Positions 42,504 to 54,033 of a stretch of 64,000 bases of DNA are shown here, one piece after another; within the stretch, counting starts at the first letter, position 1; each line of letters opens with the position of its first letter. The notes under the pieces were generated by a model that worked only from the letters and a program-made list of their open reading frames with translations, had not been told where the DNA came from and ran no database searches. A program made the position numbers and the translations under genes. Source of the DNA: Eimeria necatrix (lineage: Eukaryota > Apicomplexa > Conoidasida > Eucoccidiorida > Eimeriidae). Location: contig NW_013654790.1 in NCBI RefSeq assembly GCF_000499385.1, forward strand, positions 1 to 64,000, read 5' to 3'.

Positions 42504-45500
42504 TCTCCGTAGGAGCAAACAGATACAGGGAAAGAACAGGTGTCGACTTCAATGGCAGCTTTCTAGCGAGAATTTCAAGTCGCAGAGAAACCTGCGGCGG
42601 CCCAGCGAACTCAGAAAGCAACTAAAACGGTAAATGCAACAGAAGCTATTAATTGGAGGCGAAAGCATCTGCTTAAGAAATAAGCAGACATGTGTAGGCC
42701 GGGACTTAATTTCTTAGTTGAAAGCGCCAGGCATACGCAGCCTCACTCTGGTTGGCGCCGTAGAGAGCTGTAGAGCTACGCGTCCCCACACATGGCGAGC
42801 AGCGCGGGCAGCTGCCGACGGTCCCTTGATGGCTTCATAATACAGGCGGGGGTCAGGGGGGACGGCGTACGGGTAAGGCATCGGCGCAAGAGTCAAGGGG
42901 GAGCTCCTAGTGCTGGTGTTGCTGCTAGCCCTGCTGCTGCTGTTACTGCTGATGCTACTCCTGTGGTGCAGGCCTATCTGAAAAGGGCCCAAGTTGTCGG
43001 GCTTGAAGGTGCTGCAGATCAAGGTGTACTCCCCGGCATTCAGCGAACTCGACAAGTAGCAGCACCCGGCTCTGTAGCTACCGCTGGTCATCGCTTTTCC
43101 AGTACGAAGCAGACGCGGAGTAGCAATACGACTAGAGAACAAACGCAAATTCACCGAATATTCCTGGAGAAAAACACGCAGACCGTGAACACTAGGCCAT
43201 ATGCCCCTAGATCGTGAGCCTTGAACCCCATAGTCACCGCCTGAAGACCTGAAACGTTCCCCTCCCAGCATGCTGTTAAGCCTGAAGTCGAGCAGTATCT
43301 AATCTACAACCACCACCCTCAATTCAGAAACCTTAATCCTAAGCCTTCAGCCCTCAATCCCACACCCTGAATCCTTAACCATATTTTGCACTGTGTGTGT
43401 CTTGCCTCAGGGCACTCCAGGAATAAGACGGCCTCGACGGGCTCTGGTACAGTGATCCTGAACTGAGGATTCCTGAAGAAGTTCCAGAGATCATTGCTAC
43501 AGCCCCCAGCATTCTCCCGTGTCCATTCTCCTGCAAAGCACAAAAAGGTTTGAAAGTCTCAGGGACGGATTCAAAAACGTTTCACGAGGAGACGCAAATG
43601 ATAAAGATAGGGTAGTTCAAAGACGACTTTTATGCACGCCTCATCAAAGTTGAAGCGGGCAATCGAACACTAATAGAAAAACCACACAGATGTCAAGCGT
43701 CAAGGCAGCGGTAGCTACTGCGTAAAGCTTAACAACTGTAGCAGCAAAGCAGCAGCAGCAGCAGCAGGAGCAACAGCAGCAAAACCAGAATACCTTTGAG
43801 GTAGACTGAACTCCACTCGGGGCCAAAAAGCGGGGGCAGCGGCTTCAATGCCGCCGGTATGTGTGCGAAGACTTTCATTGTGAAGTTGAACTCGTCCTAA
43901 AGCAGAGCAAGAAACTGAACTGAGAGCCCTACATCCTAAGCGCTAAAAATAGTTCTAGCCTAAACCCCGCGCAACACATTCATCTGAGTGCCGAATGCTG
44001 AGCAGCAAAAGTTGAGGCACAGTGTATCATTTAACGGAGGATTTCAATAGAAAACGGAGGCCCTAGGCTGGAGTGCGGTTTTGCTCTCAGGGTTTCTTTA
44101 CCTTCTGCGAGTACTGGCTGACGACCAGTACGTAATCGAGGGCCCTTAGTAAATTGCTAGCTGCGGCTGGCTTGTCCACCGCATTCTTGGCCTGCTGTTG
44201 CTGCTGCAGCTGCTGTTCAGTCGCTGCCTCGGTCACGTTACCGCCAGCAACAGCAGTAGCCGCAGCAGCACCTGTTCCTGCGTGAAGCGCCTTGGGGTCA
44301 AGCCGAACTTTGACTAGAGTGCACTCGCCGTTGCTATATACGCCCTGTTTTGCCGGGGGAGGGGGGCAGGAAACTCGGCTATTTCCTTCATAGATATGGA
44401 CCGCCAGATATTTGCCGCTGAGGTCTCTTTGCCTCTCTCGCACATGTCGAGACAGCAGCACCCAGAGTTCAACTGGGGTGCTGCAACCGCTGCTGCTACT
44501 ACAGCTGCATGGGCCGCTGCTACAGCAGCAGCTGTTGTCCTCTGCGTCGCCGCTGACGCTGCGGGTAGCCAGGGCAGCAGGCCCGACGCCTGCTGCTGCT
44601 GCTGCCAGAGCAGCAGCCGCTGCGCCGCTGCCGCTGCCGCAGGTGCCATCCACGGCCAAAAGATCTCCATTTGTCAAGGAAGGAAATGAAATATAAGGGG
44701 GCAGAAGCCGACCCTTAACAGCGCCCGCAGCAACTGAGAGGTGTAGCTGTGGGTTGAATGCCACCATGTGAGAGTCATCTGGTAAAAAAGATTCACGTAC
44801 AAACCGAGACCGCTCCCACCTACAAAGGATAAAATGCGAAGCACAATGGAAATGTCAAAAACTTTAACGATAAGTGATGAGCCCTGACAGAAAAGCGCAG
44901 GAAGAAAGGTTGACAGAGGCATGCATATCGAGGCTGTTCGAAACCAATACGCAATCACGGTTCAATGCGCATCTTCGTATCTCGATGAAGCCACACAATA
45001 CTACTGCTACTACCGCTGCCGTTGTCCCAGCCTCTACTGTTGCTGCTACTCATAATTTTGCCACCGCTGCCGACGTACTTTGAGTGGACTTCCGAGATGA
45101 ATGGGAAGTAGGCTGCATTCCAGCAAACATAAAGATGCGAAAACCATCGCACCACGTCGCGCCATTCAATCCAGAAACAACCACAGTCCTCCTTGCCCTG
45201 GAAAATACAAAGAGAGACACAGGAAAGACGTAAACTTCAGTAAGAAATCGTTTCTAAGCCGGAGGCTGTTCATCAGCCAAAAAATGCCTCAAAAACAGGA
45301 CCACAACGACTGGTCACAGTTCACAGGTTGCTGAGGCCTCGGGCTTAGGCCTCAAGTGTCTTTCGACGCTCAGCGTGAACTACAGGCTTAAAAGGGTGCG
45401 GCTAGAGAGCCTCCATTATGCCTTGTTTTGGTTTAGTCTCAGCCGGAATTTATCCAACCTAGCACCAGCAGAGCGTCAAGACTGAACCCTGGGCCCTCAG

Positions 45501-46714
45501 ACTCACCGCCACTGCTGGATCGTAGTCCAATGCATCCTTCAGCTGCTGGGTCCATGTCTTCTTGTCCCCCGGCGAAAATTTTCCACGCCAGCGCATGCAG
45601 CCCCAAGGATTCTTCACGTACAAAAGGCGGTGGCCAAACACCTCCGCGTGGCGCAAGACGGAATAGGCATGGCGGGCCACTATACCTGGGGTGACGAGCA
45701 CAGCAACAGAAGAATAACGAGCATGAAATATGAATTCTAAAGAAAACGATCAGGGTAAACGAAACTGGAAGGAACAATGAAAAGAGGATCACATAAACCG
45801 ACGACACAAACATACCTGTGCTGACAGAAACCCCCTCAGGGAAGTCGAGGCCGCTTGGCGCCGCGTCAAAAACTTCACTTGTGCCCAAGCAAGCTACGCA
45901 CCGGCCTTCACTGAGACCCCTGGTAGCACAAGTAGCAATGCGAGCAAAAAGGAAAAGCGCACATTGAGACAACAGCGTACCCCGGCAGACGAGCTACTGC
46001 TACGAACAAAGAATAAATGACAAAGCAAATGATATGCAAGTGACAAAGAAACAATCAAACAGGCGAAGTGATAAACATAGGCAAGCAAATCTACGGTCAC
46101 AGCCTTAGCCCAACATGCAGCCAACCATACACCCACCCCAAATCCAAGCTACTTCCCAACTCCACCTTCTGTTAAGCCCATTTCAGGCAGCATACATAAA
46201 TAAAAAATATATACACCGCTCATGCTGAATGGAACATACTATTTGCGCGTTTAAGCCGATTGCACTATACCCAAAGGATCCAGCCAACTGCTCCCCTTCC
46301 AAAACATACCTATTGAGCTGAAACCAAACGACATCCCACGCTGGATTTTGTCTCTGCCTCTGCAGCACTTCGTCCGTCTCTCCTCCAGTGACGATGGGAG
46401 TATGCGTGGCTGGCGTGCCAGTGTGGACGTCGCTGCGGAACGGGATGGTTTCAGGGAGCCAGCCAGTCAAGTGGTACAGGTCGGCCCCCGGGTTCGAGCC
46501 CTGCATGCTGTAGCTGCCACCCATCAGCTTCACAAATGCCTTTTCCAATAAGGAAACCCACAGCTCGGACGGTTGCTGAGAATGCGCGCACAGCAGCTTT
46601 CCGTCCCGCCGCGTGGGCACATAGTCATCGACCAGCACCTTGCGGGGAGCCCCATTGAAGAACAGCTTCACGCCGTACATCCCACGGGGGTTGTACACAG
46701 GGCGAGAGCGGTAC

Positions 46715-46746
<32 letters not shown>

Positions 46747-48354
46747 GGTGCAGCTGGCAGCAGCTCCTGGCTGCACCCGTTTCTGGGGGTAAATCAGGCT
46801 AGATATTACGGGCAAGCCATGGCGGCGCTCGTAGTCCGAGAGAACCGCCAGGGAGGAAAGGAAGGAGCAGTCGCCCACAAAGCCCTGGCGGATGCTGCGG
46901 CTGCAAGGCAGGTCCAGCAGCACCTGAGGTTGAGGCACAGCCTGCTGCTGCTGCTGCGGTTGCTGCTGCTGCTGCTGCTCAAGCGCGTCGCTGATGCGAC
47001 GCCATGCATAAAACTTCTGCTGCTGTTTCTGCGAAAGAGTCAGAAAACCCTCAGGGTCCGCCCACCGCCCGCCCACCCAACCCAAAGGGTGCGTAGCTGC
47101 TGCTGCTGCTGCAACTGCTTTGGCTGCCCGCGAAATAGTGCTAGCAGCTGCTGCTGTTGGCTGACCAGAAGGGGAACTGCCGCCGCAGCAGCCCTCCGTC
47201 ATGTAGAGCCCGTCGTGCCCGGAATCTATTTGGGAGCCGCGCCGCCGGTGCTTCGGGTGCTGCTGCTGCTGCAGCAGCTGCTCTTGCTCTAGCAAAGGAC
47301 CCGCAGCAGCTGACCCTGCAGGCATAGAAGAAGCCCTCGGAGGAGGCACTCGACTGTGTATGGCAACTGGCTGCGTTTGAATGCCAGCTGCAGCGGCGGC
47401 AGCAGCTGAAGCATCCGTGCTGCAGCTCATGCTGCTGTTGTCTGGAGGGTCGCATTCGAGGTAAAAGTTGCTGCTAATGTCCTTATCAGTTTCACTCCAC
47501 GGTAGCATCAAAAAAGGTCCAACAACAGAAGATTCCATCAGCAGCTGCTGCGCGTATGCATTGTAGCTGCTGCTGCTGCTGCAGCAGCTGCTGCTACTAC
47601 TGCTGCTGCCGCCACTAACCTCACGCAGAAGTTCCATCTGAAGGTTACTGCTGCCACTGCAGCCGCGCGCTGCTGCCGCAGCAGCAGCAGCAGCTTCTGC
47701 AGCAGCAGCAGCAGCAGCAGCATCGTCTCCATCCAGAACAGCAGAAGACGACCACTGGAAGGGGTCCCCGTGGGCCACCTCTTCTGCTGCTTCACCGCCA
47801 ACTATGTCCACACAGCCTTTATCGTTATAAGAAGCAGCTGAGGCCTTTCCTCTTCCTGCTGCTTCTGCTGCTAAGGGCCGAGATGCTGCAGCTGGCGGCG
47901 CCACGGCTTCCGCTTGATACAGCCGCCGCTGGGGCCGCTGCAGCCTGCTGCTGCTGCTGCTGCCCGCAGCAGCAGCAGACGGGTCGCTCCACCCCAGCCC
48001 GCAATTCGGCGCCCCCTGCTGCCTAGCTGCAGCAGCAGCAGCAGCGGCCGCTGCTGCTGCATGCGCTGGCGTCCCAGGTGCTCCTGCTGCTGAGGCCCCG
48101 ATCTCGCTAAACGCGCTTGCACCCGACTGGAGCAGCAGCTGCTGCTGCCCCTCTGGCTGCATGCGCAGGTGGTCTTCTCGCAGCAGCTGTTGTTCCTGTT
48201 GCTGCTGTTGCTGCAGCGCCACGTCAGATGGCTCCTCGGGCCGAACTGCTGCACCCGGGGAGGCAGCAGCAAGGTTCAGACCAGCCGCAGCACTAGTTGC
48301 ACTAGCTGCTGAGGTGGGGCGAACCGCTGCGTTCTTAGTGCACTGGGCTCCCAT
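41442..48354 (-). CDS. Calpain-7/PalB-like cysteine protease
   Basis: Ten minus-strand exons keep phase: 48354-46310, 45910-45816, 45685-45507, 45197-45065, 44778-44102, 43896-43794, 43530-43406, 43163-42747, 42621-42364 and 41642-41442, about 1410 residues. The start at 48354 gives MGAQCT, an N-myristoylation motif with an adjacent Cys. About 500 low-complexity residues follow (polyAla, polyGln, polySer). The protease core has the catalytic Cys in QGFVGDCSFLSSLAVL, then YNPRGMYGVKLFFNG, SELWVSLLEKAFVKLMGG and YHLTGWLPETIPF, catalytic His in GIVARHAYSVL and Asn in YVKNPWGCMRW. Two calpain-III-like domains follow, with ELWVLLSRHV, YVLVVSQYSQK, RNPQFRITVPEP and YRAGCCYLSSSLNAGEY. Order and spacing match calpain-7/PalB, not the EF-hand calpains. 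The exon 4 donor is the least certain join, and intron 7 uses a GC donor. Protease and C-terminal domains are clear; membrane attachment is inferred. Confidence 0.93.
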
Positions 48355-49844
48355 GGTCTGGTGCCCTTGCTGCTGCCGCTTCTGCTGCTGCTTGTGCTGC
48401 TGCTGCTGCTCCAGCTGCAGCAGCTTGGGGTGTAAGTGGAGTCGGCTTACTACAGACGACCTGCAGCAGCGCCGCGCATTGCAGTGAGACGCCATACACT
48501 GCTGAGACTCCTCCTGATGCAGTTCCCGCACTTCAGCTGCTGCTGAAGTCGCTGCTTTTGTCTGTGCTGTTGTATTTGCTGTTGCCGTTCTATTTGCTGC
48601 TGGCGTTCTGGTGAGGCAGCAGCGAAGCTGATAGTACAAGTAGCGACCTTTCTCTACAGCGACTGTTTATTCTGCTGATGCTGCTAGTGCTTATCCTCCT
48701 TCGGCTTCTGTAGATGTTCGTCGATGCGACCTGCTGCTGCTGCGGTAGTGTCCAACGGATTGCGCAGCAGCAGCTGCTGCCGCTGCAGCAGCGCTAGCTG
48801 CAGCTGCTGCAGTAAACGCCAGCAGTGCTTCTAGTTTTGCTACTGAGCTCCCTGCTTCCTCCACCCCTTGCTTCGCAGTCCGAATATCTCTACTCAGAAG
48901 AGCAGCAGCAGCTGCTGCTGTGGCATGGAAGTCGCAGTAGCAGCTACAGGCGCCGAGTGTGGCCACAATAGAAGTTCTGCAGAAGTAATTTGACTTCCAA
49001 TACTTATCGTTAAGCAGCTGCGATGGCTGCAGCACTGCATCAGTAGCACCTGCTGCTGCTCCGTTTGCTGCCGTTGGGCTGCGCTGCAGCAGCAGGCTGC
49101 TGCGCCCTTCTTCTGTACATACACTGCGAGCGACAGCAGTTGCGCCTACAGAGAAAGAAACGAACCCAGAGATTCGTTGGAGTTCCTGCTGCAGCAGTCG
49201 TTTGGCGGTAAGGCGGCAGCAGCCTCGCGAGCAGCAGCAGCAGCAGCAGCTGCTGCTGCTGCTGCAGCTGCTGCTACTGCATCGGCAGCGCGCACTGACG
49301 GCTACTGCTGCTGTGGTGGCGCCTGTCCCCTGACCCTCTGTTCTGCTTCCTGAGTAAATAATTATATGAATCTCTGCCTTATAGCACAATTTTGAGTGCA
49401 CCAGCTGCAGCAGGACCGCCAACAGCAACCTAACAGCTGCAGCGACGAGCTGCTGCTCCCGTCGGCGGAGACCCCGTGGGACCCACCATTTACCTCAGCT
49501 CGCTGGGCTTTGTCTCTGGGACAATTGAACGATTGCCTGTTATTTTAGTTGCTACTGCTGCGGCGCTGGCTGCAGCAGCTGCTACGGCTGCTGTACCAGG
49601 ACAAGACAAAGACAGCAAGGCGCTGCATGTGCCGCAGCGTGTGGGGCCGCGACCGACCCCAAAACAGCTCTCACAAGAAACGACGAGTGCAAAAAACACA
49701 GCGGCTACACTTGCTGAAACTGCAACAGGCGAAGTCTTAGCAGTAGCGGCAGCAGCGACGGCAGCAGCAGCGCTAGTGGCGGCAGCAGCTGCTGCGGCAG
49801 CTGCACTAAAACAGGGAGGCTCTGCTGCTCTTCCCTAATAATCA
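48355..49844. other. CAG/CTG-rich region between divergent calpain and PIG-T genes
   Basis: Frames remain open here mostly because of triplet arrays. A minus-strand frame (49428-48691, about 245 codons) contains the less repetitive stretch LNDKYWKSNYFCRTS and could be a small gene. A plus-strand frame (49476-49838, about 120 codons, MGPTIYLSSLGFVSG...) ends just before PIG-T. Neither has a family. The two flanking genes are divergent, so promoters for both should lie here. Confidence 0.4.
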
Positions 49845-52800
49845 GTGGAGACCATCCACATTGGAGCAGCAAGGCCAACAGCAGCTGCGACAACAACAGC
49901 AGGTGCTAGACCAGCACCACAGTGGAAGCAGCACCAACCGGTGCTCCTTGCAGAACGCACTACAACAAGCAGCAGCAAACGGCTGCCTATGAGCCGAGCT
50001 GCAGCCGCAGCAGCAGCAGCTGCTGCTGTCGCTGCAGCAAGACAGTCAGAGAAATGTAGGCGACAACGCGCAGCACCATCGTGGGTAGTGTTCCTGTTGC
50101 TGCTTTGCTGCTGCTGCTTGGCCCGGCTGCAAGCCACAGACGCAGCAGCAGCCACGCCAGCGACAGCACAAGCAGCAGCAGAAGCCGCACCTGAAGTCTA
50201 CAGCGAAGTTGTTTTCACAGAGCCGCTGCGCTCTCGGGGCCTTTTTCTTGCGCACTTCGACCTGCGGCTGCGTTCCAGCATTCTCGGTGAGGCTGCCCTT
50301 TGTTGCTGCTGCTCTCAGCTGCTGCTGCTGCAGCTGCTGCTGCAGATGCTATCGTCTCTGTAGGTCAAGTTGCTTCTTTTGCTGCGAATGCTTTCAGATG
50401 GAGTTTACTCAGGGTCCGGGCTGCATGCCCATTTGTTCCCGCTGGACCTCGCCCGGCTGCTCAGCACCCACCTGCTGCAGCAAGACAGCAACAGCCTGCT
50501 GCAGCAGCAGAAGCAGGAGCTGCCGCATGCTTACTCATTCATTGACTTGTCTCTGACACAGGGAAGATGGAAGGCGAACTTGTGGGGGCCTGCAGCAGCA
50601 GCAGCAAAGCCTCCAGGGGCCTTTCTGCGGGCAGGGCTCTCACAGCACCCTTCTTACCACCAGAAGAGGTCTGCTTCTGCTGCTGCTGCGCACACTGCTG
50701 CTGCTGCTCCTCGCGCTTGTGCTGCTGCTGCTCTTGCCCTCACGGCCAGGTATTTCGGGTGTCTCATTTCAGAGGTACTTCTTGCTGCTGCTGTTGCTTC
50801 TGCTGCTGCTGCTCCTTCTGCTACAGGCTGTGGAGCCGTCTCGCGCACACGCTGGCATCAACAACCTGCAGCGCCTTATCGCGCCTTGCAAGCGCAACAG
50901 ATGCTGTGGTGACACAAACAAGTGCTGCTGCAGCAGCAGCAGCAGCAACAGATCAAGAAGAGGAGCAGCAGCAGCCGCAGGGCTACGCGCAGCGCATGGC
51001 TTCTCTTCCTGAGGCAGCAATCTGTTCGGACACGCACAACAACATGTTGCGGCTGCTGCCCTGCAAGCAGCAGGTGAGCCGCGTGTTGCTGCTGATGTAG
51101 CTGCTGCATCTTGCTCCCCAGGCGAGGTCTTGCTGCTGCTGCTGCTGCTGCAGGCTGGGCTGTTGATGGTTGTTCATCCGTATTCTCTCGCGATCTCTCC
51201 CTACAAGTCTTACAGGCTTCGCATCACACCGTTTGCTGCTCAGCAGCGGCAGCAACAGCAGGAAGTCGCAGAGCTGCGGCTTGAGCTCTCTGTGGTGCTT
51301 CGATATCCAGATGAAGCAGACTGTGAGTCATTGCTGCAGCTACTGCTCCAGTTGCTGCTGCAGCTCCTGTCGCGGATGCTGCTGTGTTCGCTTTCTGCAA
51401 TTGCTGCTGCGGTGTCTGCAGCAGCAGTTGCTGCTGCAGCTGCTGTGACCCCACTAATTTGGTCCTGCATGCGCTGCCGGACCTGCGGTGCGTCTGCTTT
51501 TGCATGCAGTGAAATTTTCGTTAGTGAATCTGTTTAGTCACGTGTACCTACACGTATTTCCCAAACCGTTTGAACCGAAGGCGGACGGGCAGCAGCAGCA
51601 GCAGCACGAAGAGCAGCAGAAGGAATCGCTGCTGCTGCAAAATCCCCCAGCGTTCGGGCGCTGGAATTGTGTTGCTGCAGGCAGCAGCAAGTGGCTGCTG
51701 CGCATATTTCACGAAGCAGACAGCAACAGCAACAGCAGCAGCAGGAGCAAAGACAGCAGCAGGGCAGATGAGCTGGTTCAGCAAGTTGCTTCAGCAGCAG
51801 GCTTCGCTACTTACGATGCTTTTGCGGTGGACGCGTCGTCATCCCTTATTATGTTCGACTTGCGTCAGCAGCAGCAGCAACCGCAGCAGGAGCAACAGCA
51901 ACAGCAGCAGCTAGAAAGCTTGCTGAGCTATAGGTGGCGCCTTCCACCGGAGGCGCCTGGCTTTTCAGTTTCCCGCGGGCTTGCTGCAAATGCCATCAGA
52001 CCAGAAGCAGACAAGTTGCATGGCAGGTTTAGGGTAAAGGGTTGAAGCTTTCGGGTTTTCGCGCGTAGAAGTCCATGCTGCTTTATAGAGACCCTGTGCT
52101 ACTTCGTAGAGGCCCCCAAGTTGCGTCGTTTCTTCCCGTTAAGCCCTTGCTGCTGACGCTTGCTGCTGCTTTTGCTGCTCGTGCTGCTCCTGCAGGCTCG
52201 TACTGGGTTCTGTTTGAGAACAGTGGAGACAGCGCAGCCTCTGCTGCGTTTGTTGACTTGCTGCCGCGCAGCGTTTTGCCTCTTGTGGCTGCTGCCAAGC
52301 TGGTCAGGTACCCCATGTACCAGGAAACGCAGCAGGACTACCAGCTGGAGCAGCAGCAGCAGCAAGATTGCGATTTGGTGAGATGTCGTGGCGCCGCAAT
52401 CCTGCTGCTGCGCTTGTCTCAGTGCTGCTTTCTGTAGAGCGTTGTTTGTTGCTTGTTTCTGCTGTTGCTGTTTCTATTTTTAAGCGTTGGAAGTGCTAAC
52501 TCTGAGTACGCTTCTTGCTGTTCCTACTGTGCAGAGCTTGGAGGGTTCCGCAGCCGTCAACGCGTCTGGATTGAAACTCCAGACGCCTGTGACCAGTGGT
52601 CCGACTGCAGACGTTGCTGCGGTGGGAAGATCAGCTTTAGCTGCTGACATTACTGCTGCCATCGCTGCTGGTGAGGCGCCGCGTGGGGGCATGGACGACA
52701 TGTGGCTGCCTCACTGGCTGCGGGTGCGCTCCAGCTTGCTGCCTGAAGGAGCTGCAGCAGCAGAAAAGCAGCAGGAGGGGGCTCAGCTCATGTTGCCGTC

Positions 52801-53477
52801 GGCTGTACTGCAAGGCACTGTGCGTGTGCCGGCCCGCTGCAGCATGCTGCTGTCACTGGGGCTGCAGCTAATGTTGCAGCAGCCACAGCTGCTGCACTCG
52901 AACCCCCAAGGTGGCAGTGCAGTTGGAGGCGCCTTTGCTGCTGTTCCTGTAAGCCTTGACTGTCTGCTGCGGCGGCAGTTTTCTCTGCATTAGCAGCAGC
53001 AGATGTGGCAGCAGTATATCCATTGGTCGCATGTTCAGCAGCAGCAGCGGCATCAAAATTGTCGAGCCCGGTTTGTTTTGTTGCAACAGAGGAAACTGGC
53101 GTTCGCCTGGCCTCCCCCTGCCGCTGTCTTGGGAAGCGCAGCAAACGCATGCACCGTCACGCAATCCCCACCGTGCAGCATCCGGCCGCTGCCAGCAGGA
53201 GCAGCAGCAACAGCAGAAAATCAGGTGCAGCAAGCGCCGTTAGAGCCGTTTTTAGGATTTAAAGAGTGAGACCAACACGAGCGTATTGCGCGTTGGGTTG
53301 CCACCGCAGCTACTTAGATATTTCCCTTGTAAGTGTTTTCATTGCTGCCGCTGCTACAATTTGCATGCTCTCAGGGATCTTGAGGAGAGGCAGTGGCAGT
53401 GGACAGCGACTGGAGGCACCCGACTTAAGCTGCCGCTGCCGGATTTCGGTGGGCTTTACAGCAAGCTGCAGTACTAG
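49845..53477 (+). CDS. PIGT: PIG-T (Gpi16): GPI transamidase complex subunit
   Basis: PIG-T is the luminal scaffold of the GPI transamidase, which attaches GPI anchors to proteins in the ER. Exons joining in phase: 49845-50286, 50398-50749, 50827-51073, 51154-51322, 51510-52033, 52069-52377 and 52535-52948, plus terminal exon(s) ending at 53477. A signal-peptide-like segment (SWVVFLLLLCCCCLARLQA) precedes FTEPLRSRGLFLAHFDLRLR. Family blocks follow: HAHLFPLDLARLL, LSLTQGRWKANLWGP, LWSRLAHTLASTTCSAL, SLPEAAICSDTHNNMLRLLPC, AGLLMVVHPYSLAISPYKSY, GSYWVLFENSGDSA, DLLPRSVLPL, and LPLPDFGGLYSKLQY at the end. The family's C-terminal membrane helix after PDFSMPYN is not seen: the frame stops after LQY. 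Introns carry CTG runs, for example before exon 4. The start codon and the last intron(s) are uncertain. Confidence 0.85.
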
Positions 53478-54033
53478 CACCCAACAGCAGCAACAAAGAA
53501 CCTGGTCGCATCAGGAAAAGCAGCAGTAGCAGCAGCACCACCGACACTGTGCTTGGGTGCTGTGCTGCAGATATGCCTTTCAACGTCATCGCCGTCTCGG
53601 GCACATCTTTAATGATTTTATTTAGCGCGACATTTAGGCTAGTCGTGCACAGAAGATAAGCATAAGCAGCCTTGTGCTGATCCTGTTGCTACGGCTACTG
53701 TCGCAGCAGCAAAAACTTCGATTGACACGAGCAGTCTTCATTGCTCACGCAGGGTTAAAATTAAAACTATTATGCAGCCATAACAACTGCAGAAAAATTG
53801 CAGCAGCTGCTGCTGTTTCATGCAGCAAGTGGTGCTGCGTGCTGCCGCTGAAATTCCACGCAGCAAGTGTTGCGGTACAACTTGCTGCTGCTGCAGCAGA
53901 AAGAACAAAACCTATGTGCTTGCATTTATCAGAGGGACGAAGAGGGAGATGCTGCTGTTGTAGATGTTGCAGCACTGGCCTCAGCACCGCAGTGCCTGCC
54001 GCAGCGGCGGCAGCGAAGCTGCTGCTAAGGTCC
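53478..54033. other. Spacer between convergent genes
   Basis: A 135-codon plus frame (53674-54078) overlaps the 3' end of the coiled-coil gene and translates largely to Cys/Ala/Leu repeats. I read it as non-coding. Confidence 0.5.

Noticed and set aside
46489..46510. GGTTCGAGCCC, a tRNA T-loop-like word
   Set aside because: It lies within the calpain catalytic coding exon and no cloverleaf partner arms were found.
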